From the NCBI GenBank assembly GCA_015178975.1, contig WHVD01000047.1, positions 372,001-436,000 of the forward strand: a DNA stretch of 64,000 bases, in the 5' to 3' direction. Source of the stretch: Hysterangium stoloniferum. Taxonomy: Eukaryota > Basidiomycota > Agaricomycetes > Hysterangiales > Hysterangiaceae. Shown here piece after piece: positions 9,465 to 19,264 of the stretch. Made by a program: the position numbers and the translations under genes. Numbering within the stretch: position 1 is the first letter of the stretch; each line of letters opens with the position of its first letter. Below the pieces are notes generated by a model. That model searched no databases and was not told where the DNA came from. It saw nothing but the letters and a program-made list of their open reading frames with translations.

Positions 9465-11098
9465 GCAACCCTCCGGAATCTGCACGGACAGAGGGTTGCG
9501 TTGACTCTCTCCATGTTTCCGAGGTTGTCCGTCTCAACGCGTCCGCTCTCTCTAATCCCGATTCATTATTTGTAAAACTCGTCTCTGACTTTCTTGGAAA
9601 TTTAGTGTTCCGAGCTCTAATAGATTCCGGCTCCACACACTGTTTTGTAGATACCACCTTTGCCACGAAACATAATCTGAAACTCCATTCTGTTCCCGCA
9701 ATTTCCTTGCGTTTGTTTGACGGCACTAGCAATACGGCAATTACTCAAGCCTGCGACATGTCTATCCGGTTCCCTTGTGGAACATCCCAGACGGTTACAT
9801 TTTTCGTAACACAGTTGGACTCTAGCTGTTCGGCAGTTCTTGGATACAACTGGCTCACCCGATATAATCCGTTGATTGACTGGGTATTGGGCAGTATTAC
9901 TTTCCGGACTCCCGACACTTCCGTTCCTCCTGCAGCGTCTATTCCGGCCAACGCCTTTTCGGCATCAACGGCATCTCCGGCTTCTATCGAAACTTCCGAG
10001 CCCCCAAAAATCTCTCTCATCAACGCTTCGGCATTTGTTAGGGCGAGTAAACTGGATGGTTCGCAATGTTTTTCGATCAGCTTAAAAGTTGATGAAGCAT
10101 CTGGACGTTTTGCGACTCCAGAATTATCCGAGCTAAAAGCCGATCTGGAAGGAGTTCCCGAAAAATACCATGATTTCGCGGACATTTTCAGTAAGCAAAA
10201 AGCTGACAGGCTTGCACCACATAGGCCCTACGACTTAAAAATCGATATTGAGCCCGGTTCAAACCCTCCATTAGGACCTATTTACCCATTATCCCAATCA
10301 GAACTTTCATCTATTCGGGAGTTCCTGGATGAACATTTGTCGATAGGTTTTATCCGTCCCTCAAAGTCTCCGTATGGAGCACCCATCCTTTTCGTCCGTA
10401 AAAAGGATGGCTCCCTTCGACTCTGTGTCGATTTCAGAGGATTAAATTCCATCACACGGAAAGATAAGTATCCACTCCCACTCGTTACCGACTTACTCGA
10501 CGCCCCACGGAAAGCTCGAATTTACACCAAAATAGACCTCAAACACACCTATCATTTGGTTCGAATTGCCGAGGGTGACGAATGGAAAACTGCTTTTCGG
10601 ACTCGCTATGGATCCTTTGAATGGTTGGTTATGCCGTTCGGCCTTACCAACGCCCCTTCCGCTTTTCAACGTTTTGTTAATGATATATTTTCCGACATGC
10701 TTGACGTATGTGTTATAGTCTATTTGGACGACATTTTGGTATTTTCTGAGGATCCCGCTCTTCACGATGAACAGGTCCGTGAAGTCTTCCGAAGACTCCG
10801 TAAAAACGGTCTTTTCGCCAACGGTAAAAAATGTTATTTCGACATGGATTCTATTGAATACTTAGGTTTCATCATCGGCCCTGATGGTCTCCGTATGGAT
10901 GAAACCAAGGTTCAAGTTGTCCGTGACTGGCCCGAACCACGGAAGGTCAAGGACATTCAATCATTTTTAGGTTTCGCCAACTTTTACCGTTGTTTTATTC
11001 GGAACTACTCGGATATTACAGTACCGCTCACTCGTCTTACCCGTAAAACTCAACCATGGGTTTTTGACGATAAATGCTGCTCCACTTCCAGACTTTGA
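9458..11098 (+). CDS. Pol part 1: aspartic protease and reverse transcriptase
   Basis: Open in the -1 frame relative to gag. The protease is marked by LIDSGSTHCFVD near 9614-9650. RT motifs follow in order: KKDGSLRLCVDFRGLN, KIDLKHTYH, the MPFGLTNAPSAFQ block, and the catalytic YLDDIL near 10720. The thumb ends with FLGFANFYR. The frame stops at 11096-11098 just after WVFDDK because one base appears to be missing; the partner frame continues from 11074. No methionine start is expected because it is translated by frameshift. Role: processing of Gag-Pol and copying of the RNA in the particle. Confidence 0.9.
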   Translation, partial: RVSNPPESARTEGCVDSLHVSEVVRLNASALSNPDSLFVKLVSDFLGNLVFRALIDSGSTHCFVDTTFATKHNLKLHSVPAISLRLFDGTSNTAITQACDMSIRFPCGTSQTVTFFVTQLDSSCSAVLGYNWLTRYNPLIDWVLGSITFRTPDTSVPPAASIPANAFSASTASPASIETSEPPKISLINASAFVRASKLDGSQCFSISLKVDEASGRFATPELSELKADLEGVPEKYHDFADIFSKQKADRLAPHRPYDLKIDIEPGSNPPLGPIYPLSQSELSSIREFLDEHLSIGFIRPSKSPYGAPILFVRKKDGSLRLCVDFRGLNSITRKDKYPLPLVTDLLDAPRKARIYTKIDLKHTYHLVRIAEGDEWKTAFRTRYGSFEWLVMPFGLTNAPSAFQRFVNDIFSDMLDVCVIVYLDDILVFSEDPALHDEQVREVFRRLRKNGLFANGKKCYFDMDSIEYLGFIIGPDGLRMDETKVQVVRDWPEPRKVKDIQSFLGFANFYRCFIRNYSDITVPLTRLTRKTQPWVFDDKCCSTSRL

Positions 11099-13149
11099 AA
11101 AATGCTTTCACTTCAGCCCCGATTCTTTCCCATTGGAAACCTGATTTTCCGATTATTGTGGAAACCGATGCTTCCGATTATGCAATTGCCGCGATTCTTT
11201 CCATTCAAGAGTCCGACGGTGAAATTCATCCGGTCGCATTTCTTTCTCGGACACTTTCAGTATCCGAACTCAATTACGACGTTCATGATAAGGAACTTTT
11301 GGCAATTTTTGAAGCTTTCAAACATTGGCACCATTATCTCGAAGGTTCCGCAACTCCCGTTGACGTCGTTACCGATCACAAAAATCTCAAATATTTTTCT
11401 ACCACTAAACTTTTAACCCGCCGGCAGGCCCGTTGGTCTGAATTTCTTTCCACTTTCAACATGATTATCCGTTTCCGACCCAGACGTCTTGGTGGAAAAC
11501 CAGATGCCATGACTCGACGATGGGACGTCTATCCTAAAGAGGGGGAAAGTAACTACGCTGTTGTTAATCCACATAACCTGAAACCGGTTTTTACAACGCA
11601 ACAACTTTCCGCATCTATCCGAGCAACTTCCCTTTACTATCCAATTATGCGTAGCATCATGATTATGGACATTGAGCAATTACATCAAGATATCCTTTCC
11701 GCACTCACTTCCGACCCGGCCCTCAAGCCACATTTAGACATTCCCGACAATCCCAACCAACCCCGATGGTCACAAGACTCTCAAGGTTTTATCCGTCTCG
11801 ATGGACGTATCTACGTTCCAGATTCCGACAATCTTCGACTCCGCGTACTTCAGTATAAACACAATCATCCGATCTCCGGACATTACAGCATCAACAATAC
11901 TCTTGGTTTAATCCGTAGAGAATATACTTGGCCCAACCTCCGAGATTTCGTAACTCAGTTCTGTAAGTCATGCACCACCTGCTTACGCTCCAAAACCCAG
12001 AGGCATAAGCCGTACGGCCTTCTCAAGCAACTCCCGATACCAGAAAAACCTTGGAATTCAATTTCCATGGATTTTATTGAACAACTCCCGACTTCCGAAG
12101 GCTTTACATCCATTCTAGTCGTTGTGGACCGATTCTCGAAACAAGGCATTTTCATACCCACTCATGATACAATCACGTCCTTACAATTAGCAGAACTTTT
12201 CATTATTCACGTATTTTCCAAACACGGAGTTCCATCTCACGTAACTTCCGATCGAGGCTCCAAGTTCGTCTCCCATTTCTTCCAGGCCCTCGGAAAAGCC
12301 CTCGACATGAAACTACACTTCACCTCGGGATATCACCCGGAAGGTGATGGACAAACGGAATGCGTTAATCAAACACTGGAACAATATCTCCGCATCTATT
12401 GTAATTACCAACAGGACAACTGGAAATCCCTTCTTCCGATCGCGGAATTCGCCTACAATAACTCCCCGAATGCAACCACCGGCATATCTCCCTTCTTCGC
12501 CAATAAAGGCTATAATCCGAATCTCACAGTACATTCTGAACGAGATTTGGCTTCTGTCCGTGCTCAAGAATTTATTACCGACCTTGACGAATTACATCAA
12601 GAACTTCGGAAAGCTATTTCTTCCGCACAGGAACATTATCAATGTTCCGCGGACAAAAACAGGATCCCGCCTCCTAATTTTAAAGTTGGTGATCAGGTTT
12701 TTGTAAAAGCTCAATTCTTCCGTACTACCCGACCTTCTAAAAAACTCGCTGAGAAATTCTTAGGACCTTTTGAAATTATAGCACAAGCCGGTTCACTTTC
12801 ATGGACTCTCCATCTTCCCGACAGTATGCGAGCAGTCCACCCCGTTTTCCATGTTTCCATGTTAGAACCTTGTGTTCCCAACTCATTCCCGGAACGTACT
12901 CAACCTCCGTCCCCTCCGGTCATCATTGATGGAGAACCCGAATTCGAAGTTTCCGAAATATTGGATTCTAAAATCGACAATCGCCGACGTACTTGTAAAT
13001 TGCTCTATTTAGTTAAATGGGCAGGTTATGAAGGTACCGACGAGGAAACTTCATGGATATTGGCCACGGAACTTGGACATGCTATGGAAATTGTTACTGA
13101 CTTCCACACAGCTTATCCAGGCAAACCCGGACCTTTATCATCACTCTAA
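11074..13149 (+). CDS. Pol part 2: RNase H, integrase and chromodomain
   Basis: 691 open codons continuing pol after the frame break. RNase H starts with ETDASDYAIAAIL, with the HDKELLAIFEA block and TDHKNL behind it. The integrase has an HHCC zinc domain (H4 from HNHPISGH, CKSCTTC) and a D,D-E core (SMDFIEQLP, TSDRGSKFV, and the E of NQTLEQYL). Residues about 600-670 form a chromodomain (EVSEILDSKID, LVKWAGYEGT, ETSWI), which places the element among chromoviruses and suggests targeting to marked chromatin. The listed ATG is an artefact of the frame break, not a true start. Confidence 0.92.
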   Translation: MLLHFQTLKNAFTSAPILSHWKPDFPIIVETDASDYAIAAILSIQESDGEIHPVAFLSRTLSVSELNYDVHDKELLAIFEAFKHWHHYLEGSATPVDVVTDHKNLKYFSTTKLLTRRQARWSEFLSTFNMIIRFRPRRLGGKPDAMTRRWDVYPKEGESNYAVVNPHNLKPVFTTQQLSASIRATSLYYPIMRSIMIMDIEQLHQDILSALTSDPALKPHLDIPDNPNQPRWSQDSQGFIRLDGRIYVPDSDNLRLRVLQYKHNHPISGHYSINNTLGLIRREYTWPNLRDFVTQFCKSCTTCLRSKTQRHKPYGLLKQLPIPEKPWNSISMDFIEQLPTSEGFTSILVVVDRFSKQGIFIPTHDTITSLQLAELFIIHVFSKHGVPSHVTSDRGSKFVSHFFQALGKALDMKLHFTSGYHPEGDGQTECVNQTLEQYLRIYCNYQQDNWKSLLPIAEFAYNNSPNATTGISPFFANKGYNPNLTVHSERDLASVRAQEFITDLDELHQELRKAISSAQEHYQCSADKNRIPPPNFKVGDQVFVKAQFFRTTRPSKKLAEKFLGPFEIIAQAGSLSWTLHLPDSMRAVHPVFHVSMLEPCVPNSFPERTQPPSPPVIIDGEPEFEVSEILDSKIDNRRRTCKLLYLVKWAGYEGTDEETSWILATELGHAMEIVTDFHTAYPGKPGPLSSL

Positions 13150-13201
13150 TCTTTCTGTTCCTTTCTGATCAACTTCCAACACTTCCGTTTTCACACTCGT
13201 T

Positions 13202-13609
13202 TTAGGTTTTGCAAGTCAAAAAAATATTATTAAAATCTATCTTAAAGTCTCTGACACCCCAAATCCACCTTCCTTCCCTTACCTCCTTACGTTTTTCCGC
13301 CGCCTCAGCTTCTTGTTGTTTCTTCACTTCTTCTTCCTTCAACCTCCGATCCTCCATCACTTTCCGCAACCTCGCCAACTCTTTTTCTTTTTCCGCCTTC
13401 ACCCGCTCCAATTCCCGCTTCTCCGCCTCCTCCGCATCTTTCAACTCCTGCATCAACGCTCTTTCCTCCTCCTCCTGTCGTCGCTTCAACTCCTCCATTT
13501 TCTGGCATTTTTGTTGAAGTTCTGCGACCTTCGACATCTTTTGAAGTACGGATATTTCGGTATCTGAGTCTTCCGGGGTAGTGATGAATAACGGCCGACG
13601 AATCGACAT
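13202..13609 (-). CDS. antisense accessory ORF inside family A element, Glu/Lys-rich coiled coil
   Basis: An open frame of 135 codons on the strand opposite gag-pol, between the pol stop and the 3' purine tract. After about 25 ordinary residues, residues 28-115 are dense in E, K, R, A and Q with leucines spaced as in a long coiled coil. A GTAAGG motif after the KRKE codons could be a splice donor, and the last 20 codons may be intron read-through. I recall similar charged antisense proteins near basidiomycete gypsy elements but cannot verify this. It may instead be a captured host fragment. Expression and function unknown. Confidence 0.6.
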   Translation of the reverse strand: MSIRRPLFITTPEDSDTEISVLQKMSKVAELQQKCQKMEELKRRQEEEERALMQELKDAEEAEKRELERVKAEKEKELARLRKVMEDRRLKEEEVKKQQEAEAAEKRKEVREGRWIWGVRDFKIDFNNIFLTCKT

Positions 13610-13760
13610 ACAAGTCGTGGATAAAGAAACAAAAACGTTAATTCGAATATTTGGAGGTTTTTATACTCAGAATAATAACCGAAACTCTCACCTCCATAAT
13701 TGCGTAAATTTCACGACACATAACAGTCAGCCGTCGCTTCAAACACTCAGTACCTAATCG

Positions 13761-13793
13761 CCTCTATGGGATTTCGGCCTAACAGGGGGGTAC
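13761..13793 (+). other. family A polypurine tract and upstream box
   Basis: CCTCTATGGGATTTCGGCCT followed by AACAGGGGGG and TAC abuts the 3' LTR. The box is shared with family B at 4896-4919. Confidence 0.75.
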
Positions 13794-14356
13794 TGTTACG
13801 ACCCGTTCCCGGATGTTTCAATATCCGACTTCCGATCTCCCACTTTCGATATCCGATATCCGACTACGGAACATCATAGTTACCGTATCATCCGCGTTCT
13901 TCATTTGTTCCGCATTTGGTAATTTGTCCGTTGACAAGTATTCACTCGTTTGTTGTTGTATTCCCGTCTCGGAATATTGTCTTCCTAATATGTCTTATTG
14001 TATTTCCGTTTTAAGAACACTTCCGTTTCCGTCTTATTATGGTCTCAGTTTGTAGTACAATAACGAGTAGACTTATATTAGTTTCCACGAATTTGTACTT
14101 TACTTTAGATCTGATATCGACTTAGTTTCTTATTCCTCCTCCCGTCTTTCTGTACGCTTGATATTCGGAACTCTTCGGAACTCTGAATATCCATATCTTC
14201 CGTCGTTAGTTCACTTCCGAAATTAAGGACATTGAGCGTTTGCGTAGAGGCGCAGCACATAAGCTGAAGCCGACGTCCTGACCCTATCCACGAGTTTCCG
14301 ACTTCCCGGTGACTTCCCGATAGTTCCGGAATAAGTTCCCGACACGGCACTTAACA
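13794..14356 (+). repeat. family A 3' LTR
   Basis: 563 bp, the same length as the 5' LTR. I found eight differences, each a CG in one copy that is CA or TG in the other. It is followed by the target duplication CTCAA. Confidence 0.93.
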
Positions 14357-15487
14357 CTCAACAAAAATCTATCAATGATAAGAAGAGAATATACTTGGCC
14401 TGGACTCTGAGATTTCATTAAGCACTATTGTAAATCTTTCATTACTTGTTTACACTCCAAATCACAGTGTCACAAGCCATATGGCCTTCTGAAACAACTC
14501 CCAGCACTGGAACACCCATGGAATTCCATCTCTATGGATTTCATTGAACACCTACCAGACTCTGATAGCTTTTCCACCATTCTAGTCATTGTTGACAGAT
14601 TCTCCAAGCAAGGTATTTTCATCCCAACACATGACACCATTACATCTGTGCAATTAGTGGAACTCTTTGTTATCCATGTATTTTCCAAGCATGGAGTCCC
14701 ATCTCATGTAACTTCCAATCAAGGATCAGAGTTTGTATCTCAGTTCTTTAGATCCCTCAGAAAATCCTTGGACATGAAGTTACATTTCATGTCTGGGTAC
14801 CACCTGGAAGGTGACAGACAAACTGAGCATGTCAATCAGACACTGGAACAATATGTATCTCCATGTATATTGCAACTATCAACAGGACAACTGGAAATCC
14901 CTGTTACCCCTTGCAGAATTTGCATACAACAATGCACCCTCAGCCACTACTGGTGTATCCCCCTTCTTTGCAAATAAGGGTTATAATCTTAATATCATGG
15001 TACCCCTGGAATGGAACTTCCCCTCCACATGTGCTCAAGAGTTTGTTATAGACCTCAATGAACTCTATCAAGAACTCTGGAAAGTGGTAACATCAAGAAC
15101 AATATCAATGTTCAGCAGACAAAAACCAGATTCTGCGACCTAATTTTAAGATTGTGACTGTGTTTTTGTTAAAGCTCAATTCTTCCAGACTACCCATCCT
15201 TCTAAAAAACTTGCTGAAAAGTATTTACATATGTAGGACCATTTGAAATTATAGCACAAGCCAGCTCTGTATCATAGACCCTGTGGCTTCTGGATAACAT
15301 GTGCATGGTACACCTAGTATTTCATGTCTCTATGTTAGAACCATGTACTGCAAACACTATTCCAGACCACATACCCCATACAACCTCTGCCCTCTCTGGT
15401 CATTATAGAAGGAGAACCCAAGTTTGAAATCTCACAAATTCTAGACTCAAAAATAGATAATTGTCGACACACTTGTAAACTTCTCTG
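14357..15487 (+). pseudogene. old gypsy pol relic, right part (integrase to chromodomain start)
   Basis: Continuation of the relic at 6254-7643 after the young insertion. It holds the end of the HHCC domain, the integrase core (MDFIEHLPDSD, FSKQGIFIPTHDT, a TSNQGSEF motif in which the catalytic D of TSDRG is N), a frameshifted C-terminal part and the beginning of the chromodomain (ISQILDSKID). It is truncated at about 15487 by an LTR remnant. CpG sites are almost all lost. Confidence 0.85.
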
Positions 15488-15654
15488 AGATTTTCTTCAA
15501 CTTAATTATTTGTGAGCCTCTGTGTCCTATATTTGCCTCATGCTTTATCAACAGGATGAATTAATACTTCATCAAATGAGGCATCTTTATTCAATATTGT
15601 TGAATATTCTTTGATTGTTTATTTGATTTTATTGAGTAAAATTCAATTTGTGAC
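15488..15654 (-). repeat. family F LTR remnant
   Basis: Inverse of the first about 165 bp of the family F element at 32893-33060, ending in TTTGTGACA. TCGA motifs of the other copies read TCAA or TTGA here, so it is old. Confidence 0.75.
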
Positions 15655-17516
15655 AAGTGCCATATTCACAAATATTTTTGATATTTTTGCATTTTTATTC
15701 TCTGAGCTATCTGGGATGTAAGTCTGAAGTACCAAACATTGGAGGGGTTTTTTGAGGCACTGTATATATCCAGTGTATACCCATTGGACATCACCTCTAT
15801 AACTAGACAACTTTTATAGGGGAATCAGCTCGTTTTTTGTTAGAATGACATATCACCGTACTTTTCCTGTACAACGATTCGGCGGCTCGGGCGTACGTAG
15901 TCGGTGCATTGATTGGTTTCTGATAAGTTCTGACCCAACGAAGAAGTACATCTTGCTTCGTATCAAAATGTAGACCCGTCCTCAGCCTGCTCCCCCTTTC
16001 GGCAATCCCTAACCTCTGGACCTATCATCGCCAGCGAGTTTGTTGACGTACTCCAAGTATACTCCTTTCTCCGTAAACATAGGAGACCAGCAAGCATCTG
16101 TCACAAGTTAATATTAGTTCGCACTTGGCATACAACACCGCGATCAGGCCACGTTCATTGCTCATCCACAATGTCAATGGATTGCCATCTTCGCAGGAGA
16201 CCCACCTTCCAGTGTTCATGTGTGGGCTGTAAACTATCCATGCAGCGGTTATCTTTGCTTCCAGGAACACACCTGCCGTAATCTCGACTGCATGGCTGCG
16301 CGTCTGGGTCGTTCTCCCTTCTGATTTGCCCCTCAAGTCTTGGCAGACAACCCTGTTTCGTTGTATATAAGGCCTATCTCCTTCAAATCAGACCTGCAGG
16401 TCTAAAAATAGAGACCATTGCATTGTAAGTATGCAAAGCGGAATGTCAAAGTGAGGATTGATCATGTTTGTCGAGACCACATGCTTTAAAGATTTCACCT
16501 GTCAATAACTCTTGTACATGTCGGGAAAATGAGTACGACTAGTCACCATGGCCACGACCAAACGTGGTCGTATTCCCGACTAAAGAACGCCACATCCAAA
16601 GATCAAGTCTACTTCATCGGTACGGTAGCATCCAATGCTCCACCTTGACAGAGGGTGACCCGCCAACTGCTGACAACGCCTTTGCCGCTGATTGCAGGGA
16701 GCCTCTCTTTGATTGGCCACAATTTCCATCCGTCTGTCAGTCAACCAACCCCTGATTTACAAAGCGGGGTATATCCGTTCGTGTCACGAATGCTTCAAAG
16801 ATATTATTCTTGGAATGTTCACGTGCCACGACGTGATCATTCCCCGGCACTACATTCGCAGCGTCCTTATCCAGCACGAATGTTCTGAGAGATGTACTCT
16901 GCGAGCGTGGGTAAGCGCGTTTCATGATTTGTTGATTTTCTGTACAGAAAGTGGGTCGAGTGAGAGGTAGCCGAACTTGATTGTTAACTGCGTCGGCTAT
17001 TGCACCCTCCCAGCTACCGTCAGGCGCGACAGCATATCAAATGACATCAACCAGCCATTACCAGATATCTGGCGACCAACCAACCGCCACCTTCCATCTC
17101 GTCAGACTTTATTTCCCCGCAATCTATCAAAACGTGACCTTATCTCTCACAAAGATAACCATCGTAGACAGGAGAGAATGCAAGCAATTAGAATGGTTAT
17201 ATCAATTTCACAAGAAATACAAGATGTATCAGTTGGTATCAAGAAAATCAAGACAAGTGCAGATAGATTTTAAAAATAAAGGGATCGCCAATCGCCACCA
17301 ACCATCTAAGATGGTATCAGAATTCCTAAGAATGTATGGACTATAATGGTGAGTATACGCAGATAGAGTAGTGTATGTTCCGTGGATGATAGTGTTGGAA
17401 AAACCCCAGATCTCTCGAGCTACATGAGACAAAGCGAAAGAAAGGTTGGAAGGCTGAATGTGCAGGGTGGTTTACGCCGGTGAAGACAAAAAAGGAGGGA
17501 ATATAAACTAGGGACA
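15655..17516. other. no supported gene
   Basis: Low-copy sequence with normal CpG content from about 15830 onward, unlike the repeats to the left. Open frames reach 121 codons (16981-17346) but show no motif, no convincing splice sites and no family resemblance. It may hold the 3' UTR of the gene ending at 17517. Confidence 0.45.
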
Positions 17517-19264
17517 TCACGATCCATCCCGCCTGTCTTGAAAGACACCCCACCGCCGGTGGGATTCAGAGACTGTCGATGTGTGAGGAAAGGAAGGAGA
17601 GGTCAATTCAAACTGGTGACTGTGTAGTGGCTGAAGCAAGGAGTTGCCTTCAGGAGGGCGCGAGAAAGAAGGGGAAGAGGGACGATAGCCAGGAAGAGGC
17701 GTTAATAGTGTGCTATCGGGGGGTAGACGGCTGATCTGAGGCGGTAATTCGCCCACATGATGGGGCGAAAGGGGCGGTGAGGCCGGTGTACTGACGGGGT
17801 AAGGAAAATGCGCATTATGGTGTTGCTGTTCCTCGTTGGATACTGGGGAATCTTGCCAGTACCCAACTCCTTCAGATGTCGTGGATGTTGGAGAGGTACC
17901 GAGCCCTGTATCGTCATCTACAGAATAGCGGACATCCTCCAAGGATAAGCGGTGGTGCAAGCTCAAGTGAGGTTGAGACGGTATCCGGTGAAAACTCCCC
18001 GGGACTGTCAAAGCCGACTCAGTAGCACGACGGCGACGAAGATGGATGGCCACATGCTCCGCTCCGCGAATCGAAAGGATACTGTCTTGTTTCCTCTGCT
18101 GTCGCCATTGTTTGCGCAGTTCCTTGAATTCTATCGGCTGCTCAATGAATCATTCTTCACAAGTATCGTAAAATATTCACGAACCTGTCGGACTCCTTTT
18201 TGGTCCGTGTCGCTGCATGGTAATGTGTGCATTCAAGTGGTTCAGCGTCCCATACGCCTTGGGACACTCAGGCCACGAACAGGCATACAATCGCTCAATT
18301 TCGTCATAACGACGCCTTGGCCGCTTGCGCACAGCATTCCCAGGCAGGGAAACGAAAGAAAATGTTTTGGAGGAACCGGTGGGTGAGCCCGGGTTCCATT
18401 TAGCTGAGTCTCCCGGTGAAAGGGACTCGTCACGAGGTGGTGTCTAAGATTATTATCAAGGTAAGTCTAATGAAATCATACGATGCGCAAACAAAGCGCA
18501 TTGGAGATACGCACAGATGACGGTGCCGGATCTACGTGGGAGCCTACAGGCGAGCGGATATCGTTTCCCATCTCATCTCTCAGTAGTTCCCTTGTCTCAT
18601 CCTCGTCAACCTCTTCCTTAGGAGTCCATCCAGCATGTGGCGGACGCGGATCGAAGTCTACCTGGTCGCGCGGATTAGGTGGGGCCTTGGTTGTGGAATG
18701 AGAATCGCGACGGAGGAGTGTAGAATGGGTCAGCGGCGCGTGAACATATTCGAAAGGCGGAGGAGGGTAGTTTACAACTTCTTGTCGAGGCAAGCTCTCG
18801 CTGGGGTGAGGATTGGGGTCGGAAAGTCTCCGCTCCTGCAAAGGCGAATCTCGCGCAGGAGACACATGTTGCGGGGCGTGAAAATATCGATCGAAGGATG
18901 GCTGAGACGACAGGTTTGAATACGAGTGCGAGGAATAACGCTCGTGGTCATAACTCTGGTGATGGCTGTATCCTTGCATGAATGCGGAAGGGAAATGGTC
19001 GTGGCTAACAGGTGGAGTCAAAATACCATAATCATGCGAAGACATCTGAGATGGTTGAGGGGGGTACTGGTGATAGTGATGATGGTGGTGTGGTGGCGGT
19101 GGTGGTGGTGGTGGTGGTGGTATTATGCTCCTCTCGACGGCAGGCCGCAATATATGCGATGAAGTGGGGGTGTGAGGTTGATATCCGTTAGAATACTGAT
19201 GAATACCACGAATGGACGCGTCTGGAGGACCACGGTATTCCAGGATGCAACTCCAGGTAGTCAC
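17517..19264 (-). CDS. Con7-like C2H2 zinc-finger transcription factor
   Basis: Minus-strand gene with at least three exons. Exon 1 (to about 18482) encodes a low-complexity N-terminus with poly-Pro and poly-His runs. Exon 2 (about 18185-18443) carries KTFSFVSLPGNA, a basic RKRPRRRYDEIERLY stretch and one C2H2 finger (C-x4-C-x12-H-x5-H) with GTLNHLNAH. Exon 3 starts EFKELRKQWRQQ and runs to the stop at 17517. Introns lie at about 18444-18481 and 18131-18184. The finger plus the EFKELRKQW tail is the signature of Con7-type fungal regulators, which act in the nucleus on morphogenesis and conidiation genes in ascomycetes; the target here is inference. The listed 5' end is a GTG, so the true start is probably in an unseen upstream exon. 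Confidence 0.8.

Larger units (their letters stand above)
7644..14356 (+). mobile_element. family A Ty3/gypsy chromovirus, nearly complete
   Basis: A 6713-bp element with two 563-bp LTRs, a self-primer binding site, gag, a pol in the -1 frame, a chromodomain, a purine tract and a perfect 5-bp target duplication CTCAA (7639-7643 and 14357-14361). The LTRs differ at eight positions that I found, all at CpG sites, so it is young. One frame break near 11075-11095 splits pol, so this copy is probably not autonomous. An antisense open frame lies between pol and the 3' LTR. It interrupts an older relative's pol. Confidence 0.93.

Noticed and set aside
11074..11098. Programmed frameshift within pol
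   Set aside because: No slip site is evident and the break lies inside a conserved region; a simple indel explains it better.
18926..19162. Plus-strand frame with a long tryptophan run
   Set aside because: It is the antisense shadow of the poly-Pro/His codons of the Con7-like gene.
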